A DNA stretch of 64,000 bases from Thioclava nitratireducens (lineage in GTDB: Bacteria > Pseudomonadota > Alphaproteobacteria > Rhodobacterales > Rhodobacteraceae): the NCBI RefSeq assembly GCF_001940525.2, contig NZ_CP019437.1:419501-483500 (forward strand), written 5' to 3'. Positions 53,023 through 62,015 of this stretch are shown in pieces. The stretch's first letter is position 1. Each line of letters begins with the position of its first letter. Both the position numbers and the translations under genes were made by a program. The notes beneath the pieces are model-generated. The model searched no databases and had not been told where the DNA came from. It was given only the letters and a program-made list of their open reading frames with translations.

Positions 53023-53820
53023 ATGTCCGAAGACATCGCCGGCACCATCGGAGCCAACCTGCCGTATTTACGGCGTTATGCCCGAGCGCTTACCGGCAGC
53101 CAGGACAGCGGCGACCGTTACGCCGCGGCTACGCTCGAGGCCATACTCGAAGATACGTCGCCTTTCGAGAACAACGATCCGAAGCTCGCATTGTTCCACG
53201 CCTTCCACCTGGTCTGGGCCTCCGCGGGGGCGCCGCTGGGGGAGCCGGACAACCGGCTTTCGGCCCGCGCGCAGGACCACATGTCGACGCTGACGCCGAA
53301 CACCCGTGAGGCGCTTCTGCTGCATTCGATCGAAGGGTTCCGCATCGAGGAAATCGGCACGATCATGCAGGTCGATGCCGAAGAGGCGAAAGAACTGATC
53401 GACATCGCGATCCGCGAGATGGAAACGTCCGTCGCGGGTAAAGTGATGATCATCGAAGACGAAGCGATCATCGCAATGGATATTCGCGCCATCGTCGAGG
53501 ATATGGGCCACCAGATCACCGGCATCGCCCGCACCCGCACCGAGGCTGTGGAGCTTGCCGCGACCGACAAACCGGACCTGATCCTCGCCGACATCCAGCT
53601 GGCGGACAATTCCTCGGGGATCGATGCGGTGAACGACATTCTCGCGCAGTTCGGCAACGAATTGCCCGTGGTCTTCATCACCGCCTTTCCGGAGCGCCTG
53701 CTGACCGGCGAGCGGCCCGAACCGGCCTTCCTGATCACCAAGCCCTACACCGAGAGCCAGGTGCAGTCGGCGGTCAGCCAGGCGATGTTCTTCTCCTCGA
53801 CGGAGACGCTCGCGGCGTAA
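53023..53820 (+). CDS. phyR: General stress response regulator PhyR
   Basis: A 265-residue protein with an N-terminal sigma-like domain (about 10-130; no DNA-binding contacts of its own are needed) and a C-terminal receiver domain with VMIIEDEAII, phosphoacceptor D190 in LILADIQLAD, FITAFPE and the lysine in ITKPYTE. Phosphorylation frees the sigma-like domain to bind NepR. Start 53023 follows AAGGGGG. Divergent from nepR. Confidence 0.97.
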   Translation: MSEDIAGTIGANLPYLRRYARALTGSQDSGDRYAAATLEAILEDTSPFENNDPKLALFHAFHLVWASAGAPLGEPDNRLSARAQDHMSTLTPNTREALLLHSIEGFRIEEIGTIMQVDAEEAKELIDIAIREMETSVAGKVMIIEDEAIIAMDIRAIVEDMGHQITGIARTRTEAVELAATDKPDLILADIQLADNSSGIDAVNDILAQFGNELPVVFITAFPERLLTGERPEPAFLITKPYTESQVQSAVSQAMFFSSTETLAA

Positions 53821-53846
53821 CGGCCCGTTCAAAGCTATTTCTCGAG

Positions 53847-53882
53847 AAAGGCGGCCCCGGCAGACGGGGTCGCCTTTTTCCT
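53847..53882 (+). terminator. Terminator of phyR
   Basis: aaaggcggccccg-gcaga-cggggtcgcctttttcc: a GC stem with one mismatch and five Ts. Confidence 0.85.
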
Positions 53883-54035
53883 TTGCCGCATGTGCCTTTG
53901 CGCAGGCGATTGCGCAGGCGATGCCCGCCGCAACGCACCAGAATGTGAAGTCGCGCTCCTGCAACCCGATCTCGCCCGTGCCGGTTCTTCCTCTGAGACA
54001 GACTGACGAAACCGTTCACAACGAAGGAGCCGCAC

Positions 54036-55040
54036 ATGACGAATATCGTGATTACCGGCGCATCCGCGGGCGTGGGGCGCGCCGTCGCTCGCCGCTTCGC
54101 TGCCAAGGGCAACCGCATCACCCTGATAGCCCGCAACAAGGCGCGGCTCGAGACGGCGGCGCAGGAAATTCGCGAGAAGGGCGGCGAGGCGCTCGTGCAG
54201 CCGCTCGACGTCGCAGATGCCGATGCGGTCGAGGCCGCGGCGGTCGCCGCTGAAAGTGCCTTCGGTCCGATCGACGTCTGGATCAACGTCGCGATGGTGA
54301 CGGTACTCTCGCCGGTGTCGCAGATGACCCCGGAAGAGTATCGCCGCGTGACCGAAGTGACTTATCTCGGCACGGTCAACGGCACGCTCTCTGCGCTGAA
54401 GCGGTTCCGCCAGCAGGGCTGGGGCACGATTGTGCAGACTGGCTCGGCGCTCGCCTATCGTGCGGTGCCGCTGCAGTCGGCCTATTGCGCGGCGAAGGCG
54501 GCCATCGTGGGCTTCACCGACAGCCTGCGCACCGAGCTGATCCACGAGAATTCCGACGTGAAGATCACCGTCTGCCATCTGCCGGCGGTCAATACGCCGC
54601 AATTCGACTGGGCCCGCAGCAAGCTGCCGAACCGCCCGCGCCCGGTCGCGCCGGTCTTCGAGCCGGAGCTGATCGCAGACGGCATCCATCACGCGGCCTA
54701 CCATCCGAAGCGGGAATACTGGCTGGGCTTCTCGGCGGTGAAGGCTATCCTGTCGGAGAAGCTCGCGCCGGAACTGGGCGATCTCTACCTCGCGCGCACG
54801 GCGGTGTCCGGGCAGCAGACGGGCGAGGCAGCCGATCCTGATCGGGCCGACAATCTCTATGACAGCGTCGACGGTGACTGGGCAGCGCGGGGGCGCTTCT
54901 CCGACGAGGCGAGCGACAGTTCCCCCGCGATGGCGCTGTCCGAGCATGGCGGCTCGCGGCTTGTCGCGGGCGGCGGCGCGGCGCTCGTCGCCGGGCTGAT
55001 GCTGGGAGCGATCTTCGCGGTCTCCCGTCAGCGAGCCTGA
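54036..55040 (+). CDS. Short-chain dehydrogenase/reductase with C-terminal membrane anchor
   Basis: A 334-residue SDR. The cofactor motif TGASAGVG is at residues 7-14, and the active site has S in TGSALAYRAV and Y-x3-K in YCAAK. The usual NNAG motif is replaced by NVAM (WINVAMVTV). After the core, residues about 255-300 are a polar extension and 308-330 a transmembrane helix (GGGAALVAGLMLGAIFAVS), unusual for SDRs. Substrate unknown. It sits within the stress island but I found no EcfG element directly upstream. Confidence 0.85.
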   Translation: MTNIVITGASAGVGRAVARRFAAKGNRITLIARNKARLETAAQEIREKGGEALVQPLDVADADAVEAAAVAAESAFGPIDVWINVAMVTVLSPVSQMTPEEYRRVTEVTYLGTVNGTLSALKRFRQQGWGTIVQTGSALAYRAVPLQSAYCAAKAAIVGFTDSLRTELIHENSDVKITVCHLPAVNTPQFDWARSKLPNRPRPVAPVFEPELIADGIHHAAYHPKREYWLGFSAVKAILSEKLAPELGDLYLARTAVSGQQTGEAADPDRADNLYDSVDGDWAARGRFSDEASDSSPAMALSEHGGSRLVAGGGAALVAGLMLGAIFAVSRQRA

Positions 55041-55061
55041 CGATCGCGACAAGGAAACGAG

Positions 55062-55092
55062 AAACGCGCGCCCGGGTGGCGCGCGTTTTTGT
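55062..55092 (+). terminator. Terminator of the SDR gene
   Basis: aaacgcgcgcccgggtggcgcgcgtttttgttc: GC-rich stem and T-tract after the stop. Confidence 0.85.
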
Positions 55093-55114
55093 TCTTGTGT
55101 AGGTGGCAGCGAGA

Positions 55115-57013
55115 TCAGTCCTTCACCGCGCCCCGATATGCGGTAATCGCCGCGATCATCCCGGCATGGGACAGCCCTTGCGGGAAGTTTCCAAGCTGGG
55201 CGCCGCTCTCCGGGTCGTGCTCTTCCGACATCAGTCCGAGATCGGTCGTGGCCTTCAGCATCCCCTCGATCTGGGTCCGCGCGTCATCAAGCCGCCCGGC
55301 CCTCACGAGGTAGTCGGCGGCCCAGAACCCGCAGACGTTGAAATGGCCCTCGACGCCGGGCATCCCGTCTTCCTGCGCGTCGTAGCGCCGCAGATGAACG
55401 CCCGTGCCAAGCCGCTCACGGATGGCAGTGTAGGTCGCCGCCATCTTCGGGTCGTCTGCGGGGATCACCCCGATACGCGGCATCAGCAGAACGCTCGAAT
55501 CGAGCCATTCCTCGCCGATCGCACCGGTGAAAGCGCCGATCTCCTCGTTCCAGGCCTCTTCCCGGATCAGGGCTTCGATCGCGGCGCGCTCCGCCTTCCA
55601 CAGCCGCGTGTCGGCATTGATCACGCCGTTCTCGGCCAGCGAGATCACCCCATCCAGCGCGCCCCAGCACATCGCCTTGGAATAAGTGTGGTGTCGGCGC
55701 GGATTGGGCATTTCCCAGATTCCGTTATCGGGCCGCGTCCATTGCGAGACCACGACATCGGCGAAATTCGCGAGCCGGATGCCTTCGCCCGGATGCAGCT
55801 CGCCGCCGGCCTCGACATAGGCGCGCGCGGCCATGATCATCGAGCCATAGGCGTCGAGTTGCAGCTGTGTCGCCGCGCCGTTACCCAGCTGCACCGGGGC
55901 CGAGCGGCGATAACCCTCGAGCGTCTGCAAGCTCGAGATCGAGACGTTGCTGTCGCCCCGCACCGTGTAGAGCGTCCCAAGTTCCGGCGCCGTTTCGCGT
56001 GTTGCTGCCATCAGCCAGCGGAAGAAGGCGTCGGCCTCGTCGGTGAGGCCCTGATCGAGAAAGGCGTGGAGCACGAAATAGGCGTCGCGAAGCCAGCAAT
56101 AGCGGTAGTCGTAATTGCGGATGCCGCCGATCACTTCCGGCAGCCCCATCGTCGGCGAGGCGATCACTGCGCCGGTGGGGGCGTGGATCAGAAGCTGCAG
56201 CGCCAGTAGCGAGCGTTTGAGCGCTCCGGAAAAAGGCCCGTCGCCGAAATCCGTCTTGGACTGCCGCTTGCGCCAAGCCTCACGAGTTGAGGCGAGCGCC
56301 TCTTGCGCCGCCTGCATTCCGCCGACATGGCCGTGCCCGCCTTGCGTCACGGTGAGGGTAACATAGCCGCGTTCCCCGGTGGCGAGGGTACCGCGCCCGT
56401 TCAACCGGCCGGAGCCTTCGATCTCCAGTTCTATCGAGCTGTCGATCAGGATGATGTCGCCGTCTTGGGTAAACTGCCAGCTGCCCGGGCCGCGCCGGAT
56501 GAACTCGGGTGTGCTCAGCGCGTAGTTGCAGCGCGGTGCGATGCAGATTTCGACGTCTGCCGCGCCTTCGGTGGCCTCGAAAAGACGCACGACCGAGCGC
56601 CCGAAGCTCGCCGCTTCTTCGAGCGAGTCCGGCAGGTTCATGAAGTCGGTGACCTTGAGGCCGCCCGCCTCGGACGCGTGGGTGGTGGTCAGGATCGGGC
56701 CGTAATCTTCATAGACGCGTCGGGCGGTCGTCTGACGATCTGGATCCGGCACCGGACCGACATAGAAGGTCCCGCCGCGAAACTGGTCGAGCAGCCGCCC
56801 GAAGAGCGGGTCGCCGTCGAAATCCGGCCCGCAGAACCAGTCGATCGCGCCGTCCCGGGCCACCAGCGCCGCCGTGCGCGTATCCCCGATCACCGCGTAA
56901 TCGGCAATCGGGAGATAGCCGCGCCGGCCCTCCAGAAAGCGCAGCGGCGGGCTGTTCGGATCGGGCTGGGTCTTCGAGGATGTGCCGGAATCGGGATCGG
57001 TGCGTTCGGTCAT
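55115..57013 (-). CDS. Glycoside hydrolase family 15 protein (glucoamylase/trehalase-like)
   Basis: A 632-residue alpha,alpha-toroid hydrolase. The N terminus has YLPIADYAVIGDTRTAALV and DGAIDWFCGPDFDGDPLF, the central YRYCWLRDAYFVLHAFL is the catalytic-acid region of GH15, and the C-terminal GHFNVCGFWAADYLV part follows. No signal peptide, so cytoplasmic. Relatives include bacterial trehalases and dextrin glucosidases; trehalose breakdown would fit a stress island but is inferred. An EcfG-type promoter lies upstream. Confidence 0.9.
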   Translation of the reverse strand: MTERTDPDSGTSSKTQPDPNSPPLRFLEGRRGYLPIADYAVIGDTRTAALVARDGAIDWFCGPDFDGDPLFGRLLDQFRGGTFYVGPVPDPDRQTTARRVYEDYGPILTTTHASEAGGLKVTDFMNLPDSLEEAASFGRSVVRLFEATEGAADVEICIAPRCNYALSTPEFIRRGPGSWQFTQDGDIILIDSSIELEIEGSGRLNGRGTLATGERGYVTLTVTQGGHGHVGGMQAAQEALASTREAWRKRQSKTDFGDGPFSGALKRSLLALQLLIHAPTGAVIASPTMGLPEVIGGIRNYDYRYCWLRDAYFVLHAFLDQGLTDEADAFFRWLMAATRETAPELGTLYTVRGDSNVSISSLQTLEGYRRSAPVQLGNGAATQLQLDAYGSMIMAARAYVEAGGELHPGEGIRLANFADVVVSQWTRPDNGIWEMPNPRRHHTYSKAMCWGALDGVISLAENGVINADTRLWKAERAAIEALIREEAWNEEIGAFTGAIGEEWLDSSVLLMPRIGVIPADDPKMAATYTAIRERLGTGVHLRRYDAQEDGMPGVEGHFNVCGFWAADYLVRAGRLDDARTQIEGMLKATTDLGLMSEEHDPESGAQLGNFPQGLSHAGMIAAITAYRGAVKD

Positions 57014-57082
57014 GCAATGCCTGTCCTTTGACGGTTTTCCGGGCGTCGCCCCGGAGATATATCGCGCCCCTCTCAGGGATCG

Positions 57083-57107
57083 AACGGACGCGCCGCCCCC
57101 CAGTTCC
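57083..57107 (-). promoter_or_regulatory. EcfG-type promoter of the GH15 gene
   Basis: Minus-strand GGAAC (57107-57103), 16 bases, CGTT (57086-57083), about 70 bases before the start at 57013. Confidence 0.75.
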
Positions 57108-57145
57108 TTGAAAAAACCGTGTGCGTGCGTGTGCTCTCGCGCCGC

Positions 57146-57667
57146 TCAGATCCAGTAGCGGGGCCATTTCTCGGTGTTGCGCGCATTGTTCACGAGGTAG
57201 GCCAGAAGCACGAGGATCACGGCGCCCGTCAGCACCGGCGTCAGAAGAAAGCTCCAGCCGAGCGTGTGGCCCTTGAGAAGGATCACCAGCGGATCGGCCC
57301 CTGCGGGCGCGTGGACTGTGCGGGTCAGTTGCATCGCGACGATGGCGATCGTCACCACGGCTGCCAGACCGATCGCCCCGTGCAGATCGGCAAGGTGCTG
57401 CGCCGTAAGCCCGATGGCGCTTGCGAGAACATGCCCGCCGATGACGTTGCGCGGTTGGGCGAGCGCCGTGTCGGGCGTCGCGAAGAGCAGCACACAGGTC
57501 GCGCCGAAGGGCGCCATCAGCAGGTCGACCCCGGCGTGACGGGTGAGCCCGGAAAGGATGGCGATGCCGAGGAAGCTACCCGCCGTCGTGGCCAGAACTT
57601 GCCGAAGGCTCGGAAGCTCCGGCAGGCGATGGGGCGCGCGATGGCATTCGAGCAATCGTTTCAGCAT
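57146..57667 (-). CDS. HPP family membrane protein
   Basis: A 173-residue protein with four to five transmembrane helices and the HPP domain signatures LLMAPFGATCVLLFATPDTALAQPRNVIGG (in parts) and the variant HAPAGADPLV in place of HPPGGAT. Bacterial HPP proteins have been linked to nitrite transport in cyanobacteria and plants; here the role is unknown. Upstream of GH15 on the same strand, with 132 bp and the EcfG element between. Confidence 0.85.
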   Translation of the reverse strand: MLKRLLECHRAPHRLPELPSLRQVLATTAGSFLGIAILSGLTRHAGVDLLMAPFGATCVLLFATPDTALAQPRNVIGGHVLASAIGLTAQHLADLHGAIGLAAVVTIAIVAMQLTRTVHAPAGADPLVILLKGHTLGWSFLLTPVLTGAVILVLLAYLVNNARNTEKWPRYWI

Positions 57668-57765
57668 TGACGGTCCTGTCGGGCTGGCCTTCAGAACCCG
57701 AACCCCGGAGCGTCTGCCCGGTTTCCTTCGCCCGCGTCACGTCGCAGTGAAAGGGGGACAATCCT

Positions 57766-58470
57766 TCAGGACGCTTTGACCAATGCCGGCATCCGCGCGA
57801 AGCTCATCGAGATGTGGCCGCGCCTCATATGGCCGAGCGCGTCGAGATCGCCGAGCCGCAGCGCGCGCAGCATGTCGCGCAGCTCGTTGTTGTAGATCTC
57901 GATTTCCTGCATCAGGTCGATCTGCGAAGCCGTGACCTGCTGTAGCCAGATCCGCGCCGTGCGGAAATACAGCGCCGCCGACATCGTCCGGAGCGGTGCA
58001 TTCGCGGTCAGCTCCAACAAGGCGAGGAAGGTGTCGCGGTCGAGCTCCGAGAAGGCCCTGGCGGTGGGTGCATCGACCAGTTCGCGGCCGCGCTCCTGAA
58101 AGGTGACGAAACGCGCGATCAGCGCGGCGCTGGGCGGCACCGGATCGAGGCTCGTCTGCAGCACGGCGAGTTCGCGCCGCAGCCGGAAGACCTGCCCAAG
58201 CTCGGTGTAATCAACATCGGTGACGAAGGTGCCGACCCCATGCATGGAGCGCAGCATCCCCTCGTCCTCGAGCCGCGCCAGCACCCGACGCAGCGGAGTC
58301 CGCGAGATGCCGAATTCTGACGCGAGCGCGGTCTCTGACAAGCGCATTCCCGGCGGGTAATCGAGCAGGCAGATGCGGCTGCGAATTTCGTCGTGAATGA
58401 GATCGTAGCGGTCGCGGGCGCGGAGCCGCTCCGGATCGGTTTGCCGGGGGATCATGGAGATGTCGTCCAT
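57766..58470 (-). CDS. GntR family transcriptional regulator (FCD/FadR subfamily)
   Basis: A 234-residue regulator with N-terminal winged helix (IHDEIRSRICLLDYPPGMRL then SETALASEFGISRTPLRRVL) and a C-terminal all-helical FCD domain with metal-type histidines near the end (GHMRRGHISMS). Divergent from the EhuB-like transporter operon, so it probably controls that operon in response to its substrate. Confidence 0.9.
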   Translation of the reverse strand: MDDISMIPRQTDPERLRARDRYDLIHDEIRSRICLLDYPPGMRLSETALASEFGISRTPLRRVLARLEDEGMLRSMHGVGTFVTDVDYTELGQVFRLRRELAVLQTSLDPVPPSAALIARFVTFQERGRELVDAPTARAFSELDRDTFLALLELTANAPLRTMSAALYFRTARIWLQQVTASQIDLMQEIEIYNNELRDMLRALRLGDLDALGHMRRGHISMSFARMPALVKAS

Positions 58471-58838
58471 AGAGTTCTGTCGTCTGTTCGCGCAAAGCCA
58501 TGATCGGCGGCGGAGGCGCGCAGGTCAATCCGCTTGGCCGCGTCATCCCCCAAGGGGGCGTTTCAGCCGCAGATATTGCGGAGAGCCGGGCGGCGCAATC
58601 GGCACGAAACGACGGCCTTCGGCGGAACCGGCGCACACACATGCGCGTTCAATGCTCAAAGCTCCGGCATTGGTGCACAACATATGCGTTTAGCTCTTTA
58701 TCGGCCTACGACATCTGCTTTTTGCCCCAGTATAATCAATGCGATCTGCTTGACACTCCGGAGAAACTCATAGGTGTTGTGTACATCAATCACGGGAGGC
58801 TTGGGCTTCCCGTCAACAAGAACCAACGGGAGAGACGC
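58471..58838. other. GntR-ehuB intergenic control region
   Basis: 368 bp without a gene. It holds a good -35 TTGACA at 58750-58755 (with a weak TAGGTG at 58771-58776), a TGTACA core in GTGTTGTGTACATCAA near 58775-58790 that could be part of a GntR operator, and a leader hairpin cgggagg/cttcccg at about 58792-58812 before the ehuB ribosome site. Confidence 0.5.
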
Positions 58839-59681
58839 ATGAAATCGATCTTGAAATCTGTCGCCGCCGCCGGCATCGGCATCGCGCTGAGCGCAAGCGC
58901 CGCACTCGCTGGCCCCCTGATGGACCGTATCAATTCGGGCGAGCCGATCCGCATCGGCTTCGCGAACGAAGTTCCGTGGGCCTACCCGGGCGAAAACAAC
59001 AAGCCGCTGGGCTTCGTGAACGCCTATGTTCTGGGTGTGCTCCACGAGATGGGCTATGACAACATCACCCCCGTCGTGACCGATTGGGGCGGGTTGATCC
59101 CGGGCCTCAACGCGAACCGCTTCGACATGGTCACCGGCGGTCTCTACATCCTCAACTCGCGCTGCCAGAACGTTGCCTTCTCCGAGCCGATGGCGAAAGT
59201 CGGCGATGCGTTCATCGTGCCCAAGGGCAACCCGAAGAACCTGAACAACTACGAACAGATCGCCAAGGCTGGCGCGACCTTCGTGACGGGCGCGGGCTAT
59301 AACCAGGTGGAGTCCGCCAAGAAGGGCGGTATCCCGGATAGCAACGTGATGACCGTGCCGGGCCCGACCGAAATCCTCGCCGCCGTGAAAGCGGGCCGCG
59401 CGGATGCAGGTGGCGTGACCTACTTCACCGCGCAGAACCTTGCCGATCAATCGGACGGCGCGGTCGAGGTGTCGGACGTGAGCCAGCTGCCTGAATGGAC
59501 CCAGAACTGGGTCGGCATCGGCTTCCGCAAAGCGGATCAGGACTTCGTCGACAAGTTCAACGAAGCCCAGAAGAAGTATCTCGGTTCGGACGCGATGATG
59601 AAAGCGGTCGGCGAGTACGGCTACTCGAAAGGCAACCTGCCGGGCGACAAGACCTCGGCTGAAGTCTGCAAGATGCGCTAA
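58839..59681 (+). CDS. ABC transporter substrate-binding protein, EhuB-like
   Basis: A 280-residue periplasmic binding protein of family 3 type. Signal peptide residues 1-23 (ASAALA); the mature part has PIRIGFANEVPWAY, DWGGLIPGLNANRFDMVTGGLY and CQNVAFSEPMAKVGDAFIVP. It matches EhuB of ectoine/hydroxyectoine uptake in overall pattern, but the following enzymes are not the ectoine degradation set, so the substrate is uncertain. Start 58839 follows GGGAGAG. Confidence 0.85.
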   Translation: MKSILKSVAAAGIGIALSASAALAGPLMDRINSGEPIRIGFANEVPWAYPGENNKPLGFVNAYVLGVLHEMGYDNITPVVTDWGGLIPGLNANRFDMVTGGLYILNSRCQNVAFSEPMAKVGDAFIVPKGNPKNLNNYEQIAKAGATFVTGAGYNQVESAKKGGIPDSNVMTVPGPTEILAAVKAGRADAGGVTYFTAQNLADQSDGAVEVSDVSQLPEWTQNWVGIGFRKADQDFVDKFNEAQKKYLGSDAMMKAVGEYGYSKGNLPGDKTSAEVCKMR

Positions 59682-59698
59682 GCGCAAATGCTGAAGAC

Positions 59699-59731
59699 AT
59701 GGACGGGCCTGTGCATGGCCCGTCCATTTTG
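59699..59731 (+). terminator. Attenuator hairpin between the binding protein and permease genes
   Basis: An 11-bp perfect stem atggacgggcc (59699-59709) / ggcccgtccat (59717-59727) followed by TTTT. Such elements after binding-protein genes raise their expression relative to the permeases. Confidence 0.85.
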
Positions 59732-59757
59732 ACATTCACCGCCGGGGCGGGACGGGA

Positions 59758-60423
59758 ATGAGCTACATAGAATTCTTGAAAGAGTACGGGCCGCGCTTCT
59801 GGGACGGCACGCTCGTAACGGCGGGGCAGTTCTTTCTGGCCTCCGCTCTGGCGATCGTCATCGCGCTCGTCGCAGGGCTGATGAAGCTCTCGCGCAACGG
59901 GCTGATCCGGGGCATCGCCGTCGTTTATATCGAAATTTTCCGCGGCACCTCGCTGCTGGTCCAGCTCTACTGGATCTTCTTCGTGCTGCCGCTGTTCGGA
60001 CTGACGCTGCCGAAATTCACCGCGGGTTTCGTCGCGGTGGGGATGAACCTCGGGGCATACGGCGCCGAGCTGGTGCGCGGCGGCATCCAATCCGTGCCGA
60101 AAGGGCAATGGGAGGCGGCCTATGCGCTGTCGATGAGCCCGATGAAGCGGATGTGGCGGATCATCCTGCCGCAGGCGTTCGTCAACATGCTGCCGCCGTG
60201 GGGCAACCTGCTGATCGAACTGCTGAAGAACACCGCGCTGGTCGCGCTGATCTCCGTGTCGGACCTGATGTTCGAGGCGAAGCAGATCAATGGCTCGACC
60301 TTCCTCTCGGCGCAGACCTTCGGGACGGCGCTGATCGTGTACTACATCTTCGCGCGCTTCATCGTGACGCCGTTCATGCGCTGGCTCGAGCTGGTCATGC
60401 GGCGCAAGCTGGGGAGGGCCTGA
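59758..60423 (+). CDS. ABC transporter permease, EhuC-like
   Basis: A 221-residue permease of the His/Glu/Gln-type (HisM/GltJ) family with about five transmembrane helices; the coupling loop to the ATPase is EAAYALSMSPMKRMWRIILPQA. Pairs with the next permease, 3 bp downstream. Confidence 0.9.
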   Translation: MSYIEFLKEYGPRFWDGTLVTAGQFFLASALAIVIALVAGLMKLSRNGLIRGIAVVYIEIFRGTSLLVQLYWIFFVLPLFGLTLPKFTAGFVAVGMNLGAYGAELVRGGIQSVPKGQWEAAYALSMSPMKRMWRIILPQAFVNMLPPWGNLLIELLKNTALVALISVSDLMFEAKQINGSTFLSAQTFGTALIVYYIFARFIVTPFMRWLELVMRRKLGRA

Positions 60424-60426
60424 TCC

Positions 60427-61098
60427 ATGGGGTTCAACTGGAACTGGGAATTCACTTGGGAAATCCTGCCCAAGCTGATGCATGCGACGCTCAACACGCT
60501 GATGGCGGCGGGGCTGGGCTATGCGATCGCGGTTGTGCTGGGCATGGTCTTCGCGCTGGCGCAGCGGACGCCCTACTGGGCGCTGACCAAGGTCGTTCGC
60601 GAATTCATCGAGTTCATCCGCTCGACCCCGCTGATCCTGCAGATCTTCTTCGTCTATTACGTCGGTCCGCAATTCGGCCTGAAGCTGGGGCCGTGGACGG
60701 CGGGCATGATCGCGATCGGTCTGCACTATTCGGCCTACCTGTCGGAGGTCTATCGCGGCGGTCTCGACGCGGTGCCGAAGGGCCAATGGGAGGCTTGCAC
60801 CGCGCTGAACATGTCGACCCGCGATACCTATTGGCGGATCGTGATCCCACAGGCCATCCCGCCCGCGCTGGCGGGGATGGGCAACTACCTCGTGGGGATC
60901 TTCAAGGACACGCCGATGCTCTCGGTGATCGGGGTGGCCGAACTGATGCACACAGCGAACGCGATCGGCTCGTCGAGCTATCGCTATCTCGAACCCTATA
61001 CGCTGGTGGGGGTTATCTTCCTCGCCATCTCGCTTCCCACCGCTGCCCTGATCCGCGTCTTCGAGGATCGCGTGCGGCGTAAACTCGGATTGAAATGA
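60427..61098 (+). CDS. ABC transporter permease, EhuD-like
   Basis: A 223-residue second permease of the same family: EFIRSTPLILQIFFVYYVG, the coupling loop EACTALNMSTRDTYWRIVIPQAI and five helices. It overlaps the ATPase gene start by 4 bases. Confidence 0.9.
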   Translation: MGFNWNWEFTWEILPKLMHATLNTLMAAGLGYAIAVVLGMVFALAQRTPYWALTKVVREFIEFIRSTPLILQIFFVYYVGPQFGLKLGPWTAGMIAIGLHYSAYLSEVYRGGLDAVPKGQWEACTALNMSTRDTYWRIVIPQAIPPALAGMGNYLVGIFKDTPMLSVIGVAELMHTANAIGSSSYRYLEPYTLVGVIFLAISLPTAALIRVFEDRVRRKLGLK

Positions 61099-61913
61099 TG
61101 GAAGATCTTTCGAACTATCCGCTCGAACTGACGGGCGACGACGTGCCGATGGTGCGGTTCCTGAAAGTCACCAAACGCTATGGCGATCTGGTGGTGCTCG
61201 ACCAGCTCGATCTCGATGTGGCCGAGGGGGAAATGGTCACGATCATCGGCCCCTCCGGCTCGGGCAAGACGACCGTGCTGCGGATGCTGATGACGCTCGA
61301 GACGATCAACGAGGGCGTGATCTACGTGGACGGCAAGCCGCTGACCCATATGGAGAAGAACGGGAAGCTGGTGCCCGCGGACCGCAAGTATCTGCGCAAG
61401 GCGCGCAGCCAGATCGGCATGTGTTTCCAGCATTTCAACCTTTTCCCGCACATGACCGCGCTGGAGAACTGTATGGAGGGCCCGGTGCAGGTGCTGGGCA
61501 TGAAGAAGGCCGAGGCGCGCGAACGGGCCGAGGAACTGCTGGAGCTTGTGGGCATGTCCGACAAGCGCGACCAGCACCCCTCGCGGCTCTCGGGCGGTCA
61601 ACAGCAGCGCGTCGCGATCGCACGCGCGCTGGCGATGCGGCCCAAGGTGATGCTGTTCGACGAGGTGACCTCCGCGCTCGACCCGGAGGTGATCGGCGAG
61701 GTGACGAACGTGATCCGCTCGCTGGTGGAGAAGCACAATCTGACGATGCTGATGGTGACGCACCAGATGGGCTTCGCGAAGGACATCTCGGATCGGGTCT
61801 GCTTCTTCTACGACGGCAAGATCGAAGAGCAGGGCGCCCCCGACGATTTGTTCGGCAATCCGCAGAAAGAGCGCACGCAGCAATTCCTCTCGGCGGTGAA
61901 AGAGGCCGACTGA
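61095..61913 (+). CDS. ABC transporter ATP-binding protein, EhuA-like
   Basis: A 272-residue ATPase. Walker A GPSGSGKT, Q-loop CFQHFNLFPHM, signature LSGGQQQRV, Walker B VMLFDEVTSALD and the H-loop MVTHQMGFA are all present. Powers import through the two permeases. Start uses ATGATG at 61095; the second ATG is equally possible. Confidence 0.95.
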   Translation: MMEDLSNYPLELTGDDVPMVRFLKVTKRYGDLVVLDQLDLDVAEGEMVTIIGPSGSGKTTVLRMLMTLETINEGVIYVDGKPLTHMEKNGKLVPADRKYLRKARSQIGMCFQHFNLFPHMTALENCMEGPVQVLGMKKAEARERAEELLELVGMSDKRDQHPSRLSGGQQQRVAIARALAMRPKVMLFDEVTSALDPEVIGEVTNVIRSLVEKHNLTMLMVTHQMGFAKDISDRVCFFYDGKIEEQGAPDDLFGNPQKERTQQFLSAVKEAD

Positions 61914-61930
61914 CGCGCCTCACGATGTCG

Positions 61931-61960
61931 CGCAATGGCCTTTCCGAAAAGGCCATTGCG
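61931..61960 (+). repeat. 13-bp perfect inverted repeat after the ATPase gene
   Basis: Arms 61931-61943 and 61948-61960 (cgcaatggccttt with its complement) around a 4-nt CCGA loop. No T-tract follows, so it is more likely an mRNA stabiliser or processing site than a terminator. Confidence 0.75.
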
Positions 61961-62015
61961 TGCGTCGACGTCTCGTTGCCTTATGGGCTTGGTTCCATCG
62001 CAGCGAGGCTCCGAC

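Noticed and set aside
53885..53964. Small minus-strand frame MQERDFTFW... with a short hydrophobic stretch
   Set aside because: It runs directly through the phyR terminator and then antisense to phyR, so it does not have a natural end as a small gene.
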